This document shows positions 13,566 through 14,566 of a stretch of 14,566 nt of DNA, one piece after another. Source of the stretch: Flavobacteriaceae bacterium (GTDB lineage: Bacteria > Bacteroidota > Bacteroidia > Flavobacteriales > Flavobacteriaceae). The stretch covers positions 1 through 14,566 of the forward strand of contig JABAYZ010000169.1 in assembly GCA_018608735.1 (NCBI GenBank). Reading direction: 5' to 3'. The notes beneath the pieces were generated by a model. The model made no database searches, was not told where the DNA came from, and saw nothing but the letters and a program-made list of their open reading frames with translations. The translations under genes and the position numbers were made by a program. How positions within the stretch are numbered: position 1 is the stretch's first letter; the number at the start of each line of letters is the position of its first letter.

Positions 13566-14566
13566 CTATTTGAAAAGCATTTTTAACTCCGACATTACAA
13601 GTTCAGAAGCCCCTTTGTTATCCTCAATATAATCCTTGTTTTTTTGACCAGACTCCACTCTTTTTACGGGATCATTAACAAGCATTTGTAAAGTGGTATG
13701 AAGCGTATCAAAAGTACGGACACTAAAGAGCCCCCCTTTGGACAGCATAGCCTTTGCTTCAGGAAATTTTTTGTAGTTTTTGCCAATGACAATAGGAAGT
13801 CCAAATGTTGCGGCTTCAAGCGTATTATGAAGTCCACTCGTGCCCATGCCGCCGCCTACATATGCAATATCGGCATAACTATAAATTTTAGACAAAAGCC
13901 CAATGGTATCTACAATAAAAACCGTTTTATCGTTTAGCGTTTCGTTGGCATAATTTGAGTAAAGAACCGTTGGTTTTTTAAGTTGTTTCACTAACGATTT
14001 AATTTGATTCAAATCCATATTGTGAGGAGCAATTATAAACTTGGTGTCATCCGCACTACGATTTATATAGTCGATTAATAGTGACTCATCTTCAGGCCAA
14101 GTACTTCCTGCTACAACACAAGTTTTCTGAGCTTTAAATTCTGCAATAAAATCTAAAGTATTGTTTGTTTTTAATTGATTGCCAACACGGTCAAATCGGG
14201 TATCGCCAGAAACGGTTACTGCCGTATAACCGATAGAATTTAATAATGTTTTTGAAGCCGTATCCTGTGTAAAGATATGGTCAAACGAAAAGAGTACGGG
14301 TTTTAACCAACCCCCATAAAATTTAAAATAAGCTTGAGACGGTCGAAACAGGGCAGAAATCAATATAGAACGTATATTTCGGCGCTTCAATTCCAATAAA
14401 TAATTTGGCCAAAGATCATATTTTACAAACACGACCAATTCAGGATGTACAACATCTAAAAAGGATCTTACAGCTGTTTTTTGATCTAGAGGAAGGTACA
14501 CAACAATATCCGCAATAGGATTGTTTTTTCGAATTTCGTATCCCGAAGGAGAGAAAAACGTCATCA
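13566..14566 (-). CDS. waaA: 3-deoxy-D-manno-octulosonic acid (Kdo) transferase, C-terminal part (5' end outside window)
   Basis: Glycosyltransferase (GT30, WaaA/KdtA) that adds Kdo from CMP-Kdo to lipid A precursor at the inner membrane, a core step of lipopolysaccharide synthesis. About 333 residues are visible; the family normally has about 410, and the frame stays open to base 14566, so the Met encoded at 14562-14564 (TFFSPSGYE follows it) is internal, not the start. The missing part holds the membrane anchor and the catalytic Glu known from the family. Seen here are HPELVVFVKYDLWPNYL, SGDTRFDRV, GSTWPEDE and the CMP-sugar site region YVGGGMGTSGLHNTLEAA then GLPIVIG. It converges on the GH16 gene with only 4 bases between stop codons. 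It is a housekeeping gene and marks the edge of the PUL. Confidence 0.95.
   Translation of the reverse strand, partial: MTFFSPSGYEIRKNNPIADIVVYLPLDQKTAVRSFLDVVHPELVVFVKYDLWPNYLLELKRRNIRSILISALFRPSQAYFKFYGGWLKPVLFSFDHIFTQDTASKTLLNSIGYTAVTVSGDTRFDRVGNQLKTNNTLDFIAEFKAQKTCVVAGSTWPEDESLLIDYINRSADDTKFIIAPHNMDLNQIKSLVKQLKKPTVLYSNYANETLNDKTVFIVDTIGLLSKIYSYADIAYVGGGMGTSGLHNTLEAATFGLPIVIGKNYKKFPEAKAMLSKGGLFSVRTFDTLHTTLQMLVNDPVKRVESGQKNKDYIEDNKGASELVMSELKMLFK

Noticed and set aside
1..14566. A wholly new biological system in this window
   Set aside because: All genes fit a beta-glucan PUL with a neighbouring lipopolysaccharide gene. Novelty, if any, is in control elements and binding domains rather than in the system as a whole.

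Overview
The window reads as a polysaccharide utilization locus (PUL) from a marine-type member of the Flavobacteriaceae (Bacteroidota). The grounds are AT-rich DNA, a SusC/SusD pair, Bacteroidota-type lipoprotein signals, A/T-rich leaders without strong Shine-Dalgarno sequences, a perfect TAnnTTTG-type -7 box, and a membrane-bound 'triple tyrosine' regulator. The enzyme content (a GH16 endo-beta-glucanase of laminarinase type plus a GH3 beta-glucosidase) points to laminarin or a related beta-1,3/1,3-1,4-glucan as the substrate. The substrate is inferred from the families, not proven by the sequence.

Layout, left to right. 1-2553: 3' part of a sensor/regulator gene (propeller, Y_Y_Y, transmembrane helix, coiled coil, LuxR-type HTH), cut by the window edge. 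2554-2773: control region with a terminator-like hairpin, a 21-bp palindrome and an 11-bp inverted repeat that brackets the presumed -7 box of the next operon. 2774-10246: four-gene binding and uptake operon made of a SusC-like TonB-dependent transporter, a SusD-like lipoprotein, a 673-aa multimodular surface lipoprotein with a recent tandem duplication of a 155-aa module, and a ~295-aa PKD-like surface lipoprotein. 10247-10498: two terminator-like hairpins, then a promoter. 10499-13561: two-gene enzyme operon, GH3 followed directly (TAAATG) by GH16. 13566-14566: convergent 3' part of waaA (Kdo transferase), a lipopolysaccharide housekeeping gene that marks the right end of the locus.

How the parts work together (inference from the family model). 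The regulator senses an oligosaccharide on its periplasmic propeller and switches on the susC operon. SusD and the two accessory lipoproteins hold glucan on the cell surface, and all three carry acidic residues just after the lipid cysteine, as surface-exported Bacteroidota lipoproteins do. SusC imports oligosaccharides. GH3, a lipoprotein without that acidic signature, probably faces the periplasm and trims them to glucose, while GH16 cuts the chain internally.

I find no RNA genes, CRISPR array, intact mobile element, defence system or toxin. The overall system is of a known kind. The points most worth following up are the inverted repeat at the susC promoter, the duplicated binding module, the unnamed C-terminal domain of the second surface lipoprotein, and the split of the locus into two transcription units.
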